A DNA stretch of 37,714 nt from an uncultured Prevotellaceae bacterium (GTDB taxonomy: Bacteria > Bacteroidota > Bacteroidia > Bacteroidales > Bacteroidaceae): positions 1-37,714 of the forward strand of contig ONCZ01000021.1 in assembly GCA_900316445.1 (NCBI GenBank), given 5' to 3'. The notes beneath the pieces are model-generated. The model was not told where the DNA came from. It made no database searches and saw only the letters and a program-made list of their open reading frames with translations. Below are positions 7,697-14,945 of the stretch, in pieces (position 1 is the stretch's first letter; the number at the start of each line of letters is the position of its first letter). The translations under genes were made by a program, and so were the position numbers.

Positions 7697-7768
7697 AGAA
7701 ACTAGGCATGTTTCTGGGAGAAAGTAGGCATGAAAGTCGGAGTTTACTGCCAATAAACTCCCACTTTC
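7697..7768. repeat. Second 22-bp-period array of stem-loops
   Basis: Three successive 22-bp units at 7697, 7719 and 7741. Units 1 and 2 share TAGGCATG at 7703 and 7725. Unit 1 is a hairpin AGAAAC-TAGGCAT-GTTTCT; unit 3 is GGAGTTTA-CTGCCAA-TAAACTCC, whose loop read on the other strand is TTGGCAG, in the position of TAGGCAT. Units 2 and 3 together also form a long stem between 7732 and 7768 with one mismatch. The TAGGCA core recalls the AGGCACTAA of the 6498-6709 element. Confidence 0.65.
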
Positions 7769-7891
7769 CTTAGCCCAAAATCAGAAGAACACAACACATT
7801 GATAATCAAATAGATACAACATCCTCGAGCAAACAAGCCAACTCTTTGAAATTTATTGACACAAGTATTAAACACAAATCTGAGAGCACAC

Positions 7892-7911
7892 ATTGTAACA
7901 GCTGTTACAAT
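7892..7911. repeat. 20-bp perfect palindrome
   Basis: ATTGTAACAGCTGTTACAAT is a perfect palindrome, 65 bp beyond the stop of the BACON lipoprotein gene and only 2 bp from a second, longer palindrome. Confidence 0.8.
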
Positions 7912-7913
7912 TT

Positions 7914-7945
7914 GCCTCACAATGGGGACGTCCCCACTGTGAGGC
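7914..7945. repeat. 32-bp near-perfect palindrome
   Basis: Centred at 7929.5 on GGGGACGTCCCC, with arms GCCTCACA and TGTGAGGC; one pair of positions departs from perfect symmetry. It lies about 30 bp beyond the stop of the BACON lipoprotein gene. It resembles a REP-type repeat or a transcription-stopping structure, but has no T tract of its own. Confidence 0.8.
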
Positions 7946-7975
7946 AGTGGTCAGGAACCAGACCTACTGTAGTTA

Positions 7976-10900
7976 TTATCTTGTCGCATAAATTGAGTAC
8001 ACCGGAACCTCATCAACTAAGTAGACTTCTATTTTGTAATCATCTTGGCCAGTCCAAGTATATGTCTTTACTTTTGTTAAATTGGGATTATTATAATAAT
8101 GAGGGGTATACGTCTCTTTATATACCCATTTGCTGATAACAGCACCGTTTTTCTTTTCGCCTATGAAAGACCATTTGTTGCTGGAGGTTTCCTTGATAGG
8201 AATGTCCGACGCTTTTAATTCACCCTCCTGCTTTTGATTAAGATCTCCCGCATAAGCCCGTGACCACTCGCCCTTTCCTTCTATACTCTTGATTTTGGCA
8301 TTTTTAATATCGTTAATGTTCTCTATCACCAGCGTTAAATTAGAAATTCCCTTGTTAACCTCCCAATCACCAGGTACATTTGTTTTATTGGATATATCAT
8401 CATAAGCAGTTGACGTCATTGTCACCGTCGCTGTATTACCTGAACATGAAACATTAGTGGTAGTTTCTGCACCTATCGTTCCGATTGTATAATTGAAATT
8501 TCTTGAATGCCATTGTTCATTAGAAGCTGATTCACCGTTTGTGGCATGTAAATCGTACTGTACAGTACTTGTAAACTTCACTCTGACATACTTCACGAAG
8601 TCGAGCACGCTAGCGGTATTGGTTCCGCCTTTCTGATTGATCGTAACAGTTTCCTTGGCTACGATGTCGTTGTTCTCGTTGCGGGCGCGGATTTCAACTT
8701 TTGCCGTGCGGGGCTCTGTAGAGGGATTGGGCTCTACCTTGAAGTCTATGGCACTCTTTGTACCGCTGACTGTGATCCACGACTTATCCTCATCGCTCAT
8801 GGAATAGGTTATCTTCGGCTGGTTGGTGGTTATCGTCACTGTCTGTGTACCGCCCTCGCCATCATAGTCCAGTTTGGTGGGCGTAACGGCCAGCGAGGCA
8901 ACCTGAACGCCCTCCTGCTTCACAGTGAGAGTCACCTTATTCTTCTGGCTCTCAGTGGGATTCTCCACATCGGATACCCAGAAGGCGACTACTCCTATTC
9001 GGGCCACGGAGGTTGTGTTTTTACTGACGAAGATATTCACAAGCTTATCCGACTCATCCTCATACCCAGCCCCAAATTCAACTGTCAGCCAATCTTTGGC
9101 ATCATCAGCTACATCTTTACCATAGTAGGGATATCCTGCCGTATAGAACGTAATCTCGTCCATTCCGCCTTCGGCCTTGAATTTCAGCGAATCGGGTGTT
9201 ACGCTGATCTCACCTAATGACGCTGATTCCTGAGTGACGGGAATAGAGGTAATCATAGCAGGAGCAAGCCTTTGGTCAAACCAGCCTTTGATGGTGATGG
9301 TACCCTTGCGTTTATCTAATCCTCCGTTCTCATCAAAATGAATCGTGTAGGTGTAGCCGCTGCCGGTGCGGACGGGAGTGATCCAGTCGTACTCTTCATC
9401 GTATGGGACTTCAAAATATGGAAGGTTGGTCGTTATTGTAAGCGTCTTATCCTGTGCATTCGACTTCAGTTCGAATTTGTCTGGCGAGCCGCTCAGCAAC
9501 ATCTGCTGCTCTTCCCACTGCTCTATGCGGAGCGTTGCCTTGCTGGTGTATTCCTTTCCTGTGTCATAGTCGTAGGTGGAGCCTGTGACGGTGACGGTGC
9601 CCGAGCGCTTCTTGCCAGTCTTGTTGGCTTTAGCCACGAGGGTCAGATTGCCGTAATCATCCAGTGACACACTGCACCAGTCGGTATCCGTAGAGGGCGT
9701 AAGTTTCTCGTAATTGCTGTAAACCTTCAGTTCCTTCGACTCCCCATCCCAGTTGTAGAAGGTGACCGAGGGCTTCGAGAACCTCAGCACGGCATTGCTC
9801 CCGTCGGGCATGGCATTGAATGTGGTCACCTTACCCGATGCATCAATCACCTGGTTCACATAGCCGTCGTTCTTGATGACTGTCAGCTTCGCCGTTCCGT
9901 CGGGCTGCGTATCGAGAATCACCCTGACATTGCCGTCCTTGCTGGGCACGCCGATAGTGGTCTTACCCGTCTGGGGATCACGTAAAACTGAATACAAGAT
10001 ACCGCCCTGCGACTTGATGTTGTCGAGAACCTCCATAATGTTGAAACCGAGGCCCTCAGCGGCTTTCTGCTGGAGCTTCGTCACGCCTTTCTTCATCACC
10101 ATCGAAGCGACGGTTCCGGCTATATCCTGTATAGTCTTGCTGGTTCCTTTGGGGAACAGGTCATTGAAGTGCTCCTGTACGTACTTGCTGCCCAACATGG
10201 CCCCAAAAGCCTTCAGGTCATCGGAAGTAGCTGTCTTGGTCTGAATCTTGTCGATGAGTTTCGTAGTCTCCTTATAGATTTCGGTGATGTCGTCTATCTT
10301 GTTTATCTTGTCCGTGAGATCTCCCAGCTGACCTCCTGTCAGCTGATCTATAGCCATAATCTCAACCGAGGCTGCGGCAGTCACTGCTATGCCGGCCACT
10401 TCAAGCATATTGGCCTTCTGAGGGTCCTTGCCCTGATAAATGTCACTAATGTCCTTGGCGAATTTCTCAGCATATTGGTAATTCTCCTGACCGCTGTACA
10501 TGCTGCCAGCATCATACCAGGCATTACGGATAGCATTGGCATAACTGTCGTATTTGCCGTTGTTGAAGTTGATGAACCATTCCTTGGCTGTCTTCGTGTT
10601 CTGTTTCACGGATGCAGGCAGAAAGCTGTAGAGTTCGTCCATAGCCTTCGAATTGCCAAGAACTCTCTCAGCTGCCAGGCATTCCTTGATTTCCTCTGCC
10701 TTTCGATTCGTATAGGTGTAGGCATCATAACCGGCCTGCAAGGCTCCCTCCATACCAGGAGCACGGGTAACGGGTTCGTCCGTCATTGCCAATACTGTGG
10801 TTGCTGCAGACTTATATGTCTCGTAATTCTGCGAGAGGTCGCGTATGATATCGAAAAGTCTCGTGGGGTCAGAGTTAGGACCGACACCGCTCAGCAGGTC

Positions 10901-11179
10901 GCCCTCCCAGTTGTCGCTGCAAACTTTGAAAGCCTGCACTTTAAGATCCTCGAGTTTGAAGGCGTAATTGATAAAGGTTCCTATGGCGGACCTGTCCTCT
11001 ATTTCTGAGAGCCCCCAGGCATCGGTAGCCTTGTTAGTCACTGTGACACCGGTATTGTCTTGAGGGACAGGATCGATCCCGCCGCCCTTGCTGTTGTCAC
11101 TGTCTTTACTGCAACCTGCAATTCCTGACAAGAGTAGCAGGAATAGCATCGTCTTGAATAGTTGTCTGGCAGTTTTCAT
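7976..11179 (-). CDS. Large lipoprotein with BACON-like domains
   Basis: A 1067-aa predicted lipoprotein: signal peptide with lipobox SGIAGC (Cys about residue 23) followed by a Ser/Asp/Gly-rich linker. Residues about 50-440 are mostly helical and unrecognised. From about 465 to 850 come repeated beta-sandwich modules ending in typical BACON closing strands (ATLRIEQWEE, MITSIPVTQESAS, KVTLTVKQEG, ETVTINQKGG); four are discernible. The last 200 residues are beta-rich and unrecognised. BACON domains occur in Bacteroidetes cell-surface proteins and may bind glycans or mucin. No catalytic motif was recognised. An upstream -7 box lies at 11214-11221; a regulator and a small HTH gene lie just upstream. 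Confidence 0.8.
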   Translation of the reverse strand: MKTARQLFKTMLFLLLLSGIAGCSKDSDNSKGGGIDPVPQDNTGVTVTNKATDAWGLSEIEDRSAIGTFINYAFKLEDLKVQAFKVCSDNWEGDLLSGVGPNSDPTRLFDIIRDLSQNYETYKSAATTVLAMTDEPVTRAPGMEGALQAGYDAYTYTNRKAEEIKECLAAERVLGNSKAMDELYSFLPASVKQNTKTAKEWFINFNNGKYDSYANAIRNAWYDAGSMYSGQENYQYAEKFAKDISDIYQGKDPQKANMLEVAGIAVTAAASVEIMAIDQLTGGQLGDLTDKINKIDDITEIYKETTKLIDKIQTKTATSDDLKAFGAMLGSKYVQEHFNDLFPKGTSKTIQDIAGTVASMVMKKGVTKLQQKAAEGLGFNIMEVLDNIKSQGGILYSVLRDPQTGKTTIGVPSKDGNVRVILDTQPDGTAKLTVIKNDGYVNQVIDASGKVTTFNAMPDGSNAVLRFSKPSVTFYNWDGESKELKVYSNYEKLTPSTDTDWCSVSLDDYGNLTLVAKANKTGKKRSGTVTVTGSTYDYDTGKEYTSKATLRIEQWEEQQMLLSGSPDKFELKSNAQDKTLTITTNLPYFEVPYDEEYDWITPVRTGSGYTYTIHFDENGGLDKRKGTITIKGWFDQRLAPAMITSIPVTQESASLGEISVTPDSLKFKAEGGMDEITFYTAGYPYYGKDVADDAKDWLTVEFGAGYEDESDKLVNIFVSKNTTSVARIGVVAFWVSDVENPTESQKNKVTLTVKQEGVQVASLAVTPTKLDYDGEGGTQTVTITTNQPKITYSMSDEDKSWITVSGTKSAIDFKVEPNPSTEPRTAKVEIRARNENNDIVAKETVTINQKGGTNTASVLDFVKYVRVKFTSTVQYDLHATNGESASNEQWHSRNFNYTIGTIGAETTTNVSCSGNTATVTMTSTAYDDISNKTNVPGDWEVNKGISNLTLVIENINDIKNAKIKSIEGKGEWSRAYAGDLNQKQEGELKASDIPIKETSSNKWSFIGEKKNGAVISKWVYKETYTPHYYNNPNLTKVKTYTWTGQDDYKIEVYLVDEVPVYSIYATR

Positions 11180-11213
11180 ACTTATAAGTTTTTAATTGTT
11201 TTAATATCTGGCG

Positions 11214-11221
11214 CAAAGATA
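11214..11221 (-). promoter_or_regulatory. -7 box of the BACON lipoprotein gene
   Basis: TATCTTTG on the minus strand, 34 bp before the ATG at 11179. No good -33 box is seen at the usual distance, so the promoter may need an activator. Confidence 0.55.
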
Positions 11222-11293
11222 CGAATAGTTTTTGAAATATCCTGAGATCATGTGTGGCCGATTTGTCCACACTTGCATCATTTGTTTGTTTTT

Positions 11294-11509
11294 TCAGCGT
11301 AATAGGGGACCTATGTCTTCAGCGTAGTCGAGAAAGAAGTTGTGTCGGAGGATGACGCAGATATTCTCCAGCAGCAGGGTGTCGATGCATTTCTTCTTGA
11401 AAACCTTGTAGACATTGGTGCGGTCAAAATGCAACTCGCTGGCAAACCAAGTCACGGACCGGTCTTGCCTACGTAGTTCCTGTTCTATGAGACTGCCTAT
11501 GTGGATCAT
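11294..11509 (-). CDS. Small helix-turn-helix protein
   Basis: A 71-aa protein starting MIHIGSLIEQELRRQDRSVT. The segment from there through WFASELHFDRTNVYKVFKKK has the spacing of a Cro/XRE-type helix-turn-helix: SVTWFASEL as helix 2, a turn, then DRTNVYKVF as recognition helix. No other domain is present. The ATG at 11509 was chosen over an in-frame GTG at 11518 because a -7 box ends at 11518 and would place the transcript start between them. It lies between the AraC-type regulator gene and the BACON lipoprotein gene, on the same strand, which suggests but does not show local regulation. Confidence 0.65.
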   Translation of the reverse strand: MIHIGSLIEQELRRQDRSVTWFASELHFDRTNVYKVFKKKCIDTLLLENICVILRHNFFLDYAEDIGPLLR

Positions 11510-11517
11510 ACTGGCCA

Positions 11518-11525
11518 CAAAGGTA
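11518..11525 (-). promoter_or_regulatory. -7 box of the small HTH gene
   Basis: TACCTTTG on the minus strand with 8 nt to the ATG at 11509, predicting a leaderless or nearly leaderless mRNA. Confidence 0.5.
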
Positions 11526-11560
11526 GGGATATTATCAGCAAGAAGGCTTACAATTCATAA

Positions 11561-11596
11561 AAAACGACTTACAATTTATGATTTGTAAGTCGTTTT
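11561..11596 (-). terminator. Intrinsic terminator overlapping the end of the AraC-type gene
   Basis: Perfect 14-bp stem AAAACGACTTACAA/TTGTAAGTCGTTTT with an 8-nt loop. On the minus strand the stem is followed by a T run. The upstream arm and loop contain the last codons and the stop of the regulator gene, so the terminator is partly coding. Confidence 0.8.
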
Positions 11597-13243
11597 CTGC
11601 GAGGCCCACTCACTGGGGGTCATTCCGACGATGTTTTTGAAGGTTCGGAAGAATGTCGTTTCGTTGGAGAATCCCGACTCTATGGCAACCTGCGTCATCT
11701 TGATGCCCGGCTTCCGAAGTATCAGTTGCTTGGCATATTCGATGCGATAGCCGTTGACGAACTGCGAGAAGTTAAACGCATAGGAATTGATGCAACGTGA
11801 CACTTCGTCTAAGCGTACACTGAGAGCCGTAGCCACATCTGCCTGTTTCAGGTCGCTGTCGAGATACGGCCGTTGTTCTTCCATCAGCCGGATGATGCGC
11901 TGCATCAGCTGTTCGTCACGCGGAGTCTCTGGAGTAGGTTCAGGAGCCGTCACCTCAGGAATCGTGTCCTCTGGAGTCTGGTGCCGTCTCTTATATATAA
12001 TAAGGTACGCGAGAAGAGCCAGGACAATCAGGCCTGCAATGAGGATCCAAGGCCAGATGGGACTGTCCATTGCCTCAGTAGTGGCGATACGATTGCCGAC
12101 GGGAAAGAGCCAGACTGCTGCGGTTGGCGTGAACCAAGTGCCACCATGAGCAATACCGCCTGTAGTGACTAAATGGCCTTCAGGCGACAAGACGGGTATA
12201 CACCCGTCGGCATCCGTCAACGGATCAGTATAGTAGAGTGTCAGCGGGGCGGGCTGCTGAGCATACTCGATGCAAAGGATGTATTTCCGGCAGAGCGTGT
12301 CGCAGCCTATGATGTAGCCACGCTGCGACTGACGGTCAACGACGACGGGGGTGTAATAGGAAATCCCACCAAAACGGCTCTTCATGGGAATGTGTACAGT
12401 GGTGGGCAGGAGTGAGAATACCGTATCGCGCACTTCGGCGATGGCCACCTGGCCAGTGGAGTCCTTAACGGGAAGGAGATAGGCACAGTCGCCTTTCTCC
12501 TCGTCGCCGATAAAGCTGTCATCGCTACGGGGAGTATGACCAAACAGGTAAGGCTTCCACGTTTCTAATAACGATACGCGGAACGGCTCGCCCTTCAGAC
12601 GATCGACAATGTTACTGGTAATGGGCTTTCCGTAGTTATCCCAGCAACCGCTTATCACCATCACGTCACCGTCGGAAGTGCGGAAAAGATAAGGGCGACT
12701 GCGATGTAAGGACACGTCGCGGGCCGTCTCGAAATACATACCGCCATCATAGGTCTCGATGGCATCGGGATGATACCAGTTGCCTGCTGCGACCACCTGT
12801 CCGTTAGGCAGTTCGATGCCGGAGACCTGGGTCCGCCGTCTATCGAGACAGCCGAAACCCTCGAAGGTGTGGGTGGCGGGGTCGTACAGTTCAGCCTCGA
12901 TGGTCTGCCCCACGCCCAGATTCTTCTCATAGCCGCCAGCCAGGAGCACTTTGCCGTTGCGGAGCGGCACGCACAGACCGTCGTCGTGGGTATAGGCCAT
13001 CTGCAACACCTGCCATTGGCCGTCCTTGAGGAATTCGGCGGTAGGGGTGGGTACAAAGCTGGAGGTGTGGCCGCCCGTCACCGTCAGTTCTCCGTCGGCA
13101 AAGAACGTACCGTGGCAGAAACGGGGGATATTCAGGTCAGGCAGCCGCTGGGGCACAATCTTGATCATCGGGATGGTGTCCGTCTGCGCCAAAACGGTCA
13201 GCACAGTCATCATTAAGCCTAATATCAGTTGTTGTCGTTTCAT
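11576..13243 (-). CDS. Membrane-tethered AraC-family regulator with kelch-like sensor
   Basis: A 555-aa protein. Signal peptide or signal anchor (residues 1-19, ending VLAQ), then a periplasmic beta-propeller with kelch-type motifs about every 50 residues (VTGGHT, LLAGGY, VAAGNW, VISGCW, TTGGIA), one membrane helix about 395-417 (WPWILIAGLIVLALLAYLII), a Pro/Thr/Glu-rich linker, and a C-terminal AraC-type DNA-binding domain (about 445-550; ADVATALSV and VAIESGFSNETTFFRTFKN as the two HTH units). No histidine kinase or receiver is present, so it looks like a one-component cousin of the Bacteroidetes hybrid sensors. The start at 13243 (MKRQQLIL) was chosen over 13318 because it gives the signal sequence. 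The ligand is unknown. Confidence 0.8.
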   Translation of the reverse strand: MKRQQLILGLMMTVLTVLAQTDTIPMIKIVPQRLPDLNIPRFCHGTFFADGELTVTGGHTSSFVPTPTAEFLKDGQWQVLQMAYTHDDGLCVPLRNGKVLLAGGYEKNLGVGQTIEAELYDPATHTFEGFGCLDRRRTQVSGIELPNGQVVAAGNWYHPDAIETYDGGMYFETARDVSLHRSRPYLFRTSDGDVMVISGCWDNYGKPITSNIVDRLKGEPFRVSLLETWKPYLFGHTPRSDDSFIGDEEKGDCAYLLPVKDSTGQVAIAEVRDTVFSLLPTTVHIPMKSRFGGISYYTPVVVDRQSQRGYIIGCDTLCRKYILCIEYAQQPAPLTLYYTDPLTDADGCIPVLSPEGHLVTTGGIAHGGTWFTPTAAVWLFPVGNRIATTEAMDSPIWPWILIAGLIVLALLAYLIIYKRRHQTPEDTIPEVTAPEPTPETPRDEQLMQRIIRLMEEQRPYLDSDLKQADVATALSVRLDEVSRCINSYAFNFSQFVNGYRIEYAKQLILRKPGIKMTQVAIESGFSNETTFFRTFKNIVGMTPSEWASQKTTYKS

Positions 13244-13276
13244 AAACCTTGCTATGGTTTTGCCATTTTCAGTTGA

Positions 13277-13284
13277 CAAAGATA
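13277..13284 (-). promoter_or_regulatory. -7 box of the AraC-type regulator gene
   Basis: TATCTTTG on the minus strand, 33 bp before the ATG at 13243. It is divergent from the malate dehydrogenase promoter. Confidence 0.55.
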
Positions 13285-13358
13285 CACAATAAGTAGCATA
13301 AATCTCACCGATTAACACAGATTAATAGTCAAAAGGATGGATATACATTTTTTTTTCG

Positions 13359-13366
13359 TATCTTTG
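13359..13366 (+). promoter_or_regulatory. -7 box of malate dehydrogenase
   Basis: TATCTTTG after a T-rich run, 41 bp before the ATG at 13408. No clear TTTG is seen at -33. Confidence 0.6.
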
Positions 13367-13407
13367 CAGCACTTTTGATACAACTTATTAAATTATAATT
13401 ATACATT

Positions 13408-14400
13408 ATGGCATTTTTAACGAACGAAAAATTGACCATCGTCGGCGCAGCCGGAATGATTGGTTCGAACATGGCTCAGTCTGCCCTGATGATGGGTCTG
13501 ACAAGTGAAATCTGTCTTTACGACGTGTTCTCTCCCGAGGGTGTTGCCGAGGAGATGCGCCAGAGTGGCTTCGACGATGTGAACATCGTGGCTACCACCG
13601 ACGCTGAGGAGGCTTTCAAAAACGCTAAGTACATTATTTCTTCAGGTGGCGCTCCCCGTAAGGCCGGTATGACCCGCGAAGATCTGCTCGCAGGCAACTG
13701 CAAGATCGCAGAGGAGCTCGGCCAGAACATCAAGAAGTTCTGCCCCGATGTGAAGCACGTGGTGATTATTTTCAACCCCGCTGACCTCACAGGTCTGGTG
13801 ACACTGCTCTATTCTGGTCTGAAGCCCGGACAGGTGACAACCCTCGCTGGTCTTGACACCACCCGTCTGCAGAGCGCACTGGCCAAGAAGTTCGGTGTGA
13901 TGCAGAATCAGATCACAGGTTGCGCTACCTACGGTGGCCACGGTGAGCAGATGGCCGTATTCGGCAGCCACGTGGAGATCGCAGGCCGCAAGCTGACAGA
14001 CATCATCGGTACAGCAGAGTTCCCCGCAGAGGAGTGGGAGCAGATGAAGGTCGACGTCACCAAGGGTGGTGCGAAGATCATCGAGCTCCGCGGACGTTCT
14101 TCATTCCAGAGCCCCAGCTACCTCTCTGTTGAGATGATCCGTGCAGCCATGGGTGGTGAGCCCTTCCGCTTCCCCGTTGGCACCTACGTGAAGACCGACA
14201 AGTACGACCACATCATGATGGCCATGAAGACCACTATGACTGCTGAGGGTGCCAAGTTCGAGGTTCCTCAGGGTACTGCCGAGGAGAACGCTAAGCTGGA
14301 TCAGAGCTACGAGCACCTCTGCAAGATGCGCGACGAGCTGGTGACACTGAACATCGTTCCTCCCATCTCAGAGTGGAACAAGATCAATCCGAACCTGTAA
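13408..14400 (+). CDS. mdh: Malate dehydrogenase
   Basis: A 330-aa NAD-dependent malate dehydrogenase interconverting malate and oxaloacetate, in these anaerobes mainly in the reductive branch leading to fumarate and succinate. The Rossmann motif GAAGMIG is at about residues 13-19. The lactate/malate dehydrogenase substrate and catalytic segments follow: NPADLTG, GLDTTRLQ and the catalytic histidine in TYGGHGEQM. It is cytoplasmic with no signal peptide. It is followed after 35 bp, which include a 9-bp repeat, by the carbonic anhydrase-like gene on the same strand, so the two may be co-transcribed. Confidence 0.95.
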   Translation: MAFLTNEKLTIVGAAGMIGSNMAQSALMMGLTSEICLYDVFSPEGVAEEMRQSGFDDVNIVATTDAEEAFKNAKYIISSGGAPRKAGMTREDLLAGNCKIAEELGQNIKKFCPDVKHVVIIFNPADLTGLVTLLYSGLKPGQVTTLAGLDTTRLQSALAKKFGVMQNQITGCATYGGHGEQMAVFGSHVEIAGRKLTDIIGTAEFPAEEWEQMKVDVTKGGAKIIELRGRSSFQSPSYLSVEMIRAAMGGEPFRFPVGTYVKTDKYDHIMMAMKTTMTAEGAKFEVPQGTAEENAKLDQSYEHLCKMRDELVTLNIVPPISEWNKINPNL

Positions 14401-14407
14401 TCGACAA

Positions 14408-14431
14408 CGGATTACACGAATTACACGGATT
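14408..14431. repeat. 9-bp-period repeat between mdh and the carbonic anhydrase gene
   Basis: Two copies of a nonamer of the type GGATTACAC and a third partial copy GGATT run in tandem in the 35-bp intergenic gap. The same motif family forms the large inverted repeat at 32212-32301. Confidence 0.6.
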
Positions 14432-14435
14432 GATT

Positions 14436-14942
14436 ATGGCTTTAATCAAATCATATCGCGGTCTCGCTCCCAAGTGGGGGCGAGACTGTTATTTCAGCGA
14501 GAACGCCACAATTGTGGGTGATGTGACGATGGGCGACGAGTGTTCCGTATGGTTCAATGCCGTCGTCCGTGGCGACGTGGCTCCTATCACCATCGGCAAC
14601 TGCACGAATATCCAGGATGGCTCGTGCGTTCATGTCACTTTCGACACAGGTCCCACGCATATCGGCTCGTACGTGACCATCGGCCACAACGTCACCATCC
14701 ATGCCTGCACCATCCACGACCACGCCCTCATCGGCATGGGCTCCACCCTACTCGACGGCTGTGAGGTGGGCGAAGGCAGCATCGTGGCAGCAGGTGCCCT
14801 CGTGCTCCAGAACACGAAGATCCCTGCCGGCGAGATCTGGGGGGGCGTACCTGCGAAGTACCTCAAGCCCGTCCGCCCAGGACAGACAGACAACGCTGAG
14901 CACTACGTAGCATACTCGAAATTCTACCTGAACGAGGAGTGA
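14436..14942 (+). CDS. Gamma carbonic anhydrase family protein
   Basis: A 168-aa left-handed beta-helix protein made of hexapeptide repeats, probably a cytoplasmic homotrimer. The three zinc histidines of gamma carbonic anhydrases match H66 (DGSCVH), H84 and H89 (IGHNVTIHAC); the five-residue gap between the last two is that of the archaeal Cam enzyme. Length and C-terminal helix (DNAEHYVAYSKFYLNEE) fit the YrdA/CaiE-like branch, whose members often have weak or unproven carbonic anhydrase activity. The ATG at 14436 gives the family-typical start MALIKSYRGLAPKWG; an in-frame start further upstream inside mdh was rejected. Confidence 0.9.
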   Translation: MALIKSYRGLAPKWGRDCYFSENATIVGDVTMGDECSVWFNAVVRGDVAPITIGNCTNIQDGSCVHVTFDTGPTHIGSYVTIGHNVTIHACTIHDHALIGMGSTLLDGCEVGEGSIVAAGALVLQNTKIPAGEIWGGVPAKYLKPVRPGQTDNAEHYVAYSKFYLNEE

Positions 14943-14945
14943 TCT

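Larger units (their letters stand above)
7198..7975. other. Intergenic region, 778 bp, no gene seen, many hairpins
   Basis: No convincing gene on either strand. The stretch contains a promoter (7317-7324), an intrinsic terminator (7362-7391), 11-bp GGGAGGT repeats with a hairpin (7482-7528), TTGAAAC/GTTTCAA inverted arms (7532-7538 and 7555-7561), a second 22-bp array (7697-7762) and two adjacent palindromes (7892-7945). The density of inverted repeats between 7362 and 7976 suggests a structured 3' untranslated region or an untranslated RNA. Confidence 0.6.

Noticed and set aside
7667-7711. A 14-codon minus-strand frame (MPSFFKKTLRLFGM) within the second 22-bp array
   Set aside because: It looks like a small basic amphipathic peptide, but it is too short and has no ribosome site to support a gene call.
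7632-7727. A 31-codon plus-strand frame (starting MVLRKGRNHF)
   Set aside because: No ribosome site or promoter, it runs into the 22-bp array, and the peptide shows no recognisable feature.
7698-7768. Riboswitch or known structured RNA near the small membrane-protein operon
   Set aside because: The hairpins are repeats with a 22-bp period and match no riboswitch pattern I know; they also lie behind, not ahead of, the nearest downstream promoter.
7846-8136. A 96-codon plus-strand frame overlapping the end of the BACON lipoprotein gene
   Set aside because: It reads through both palindromes and then antisense to a confident gene, with no ribosome site.
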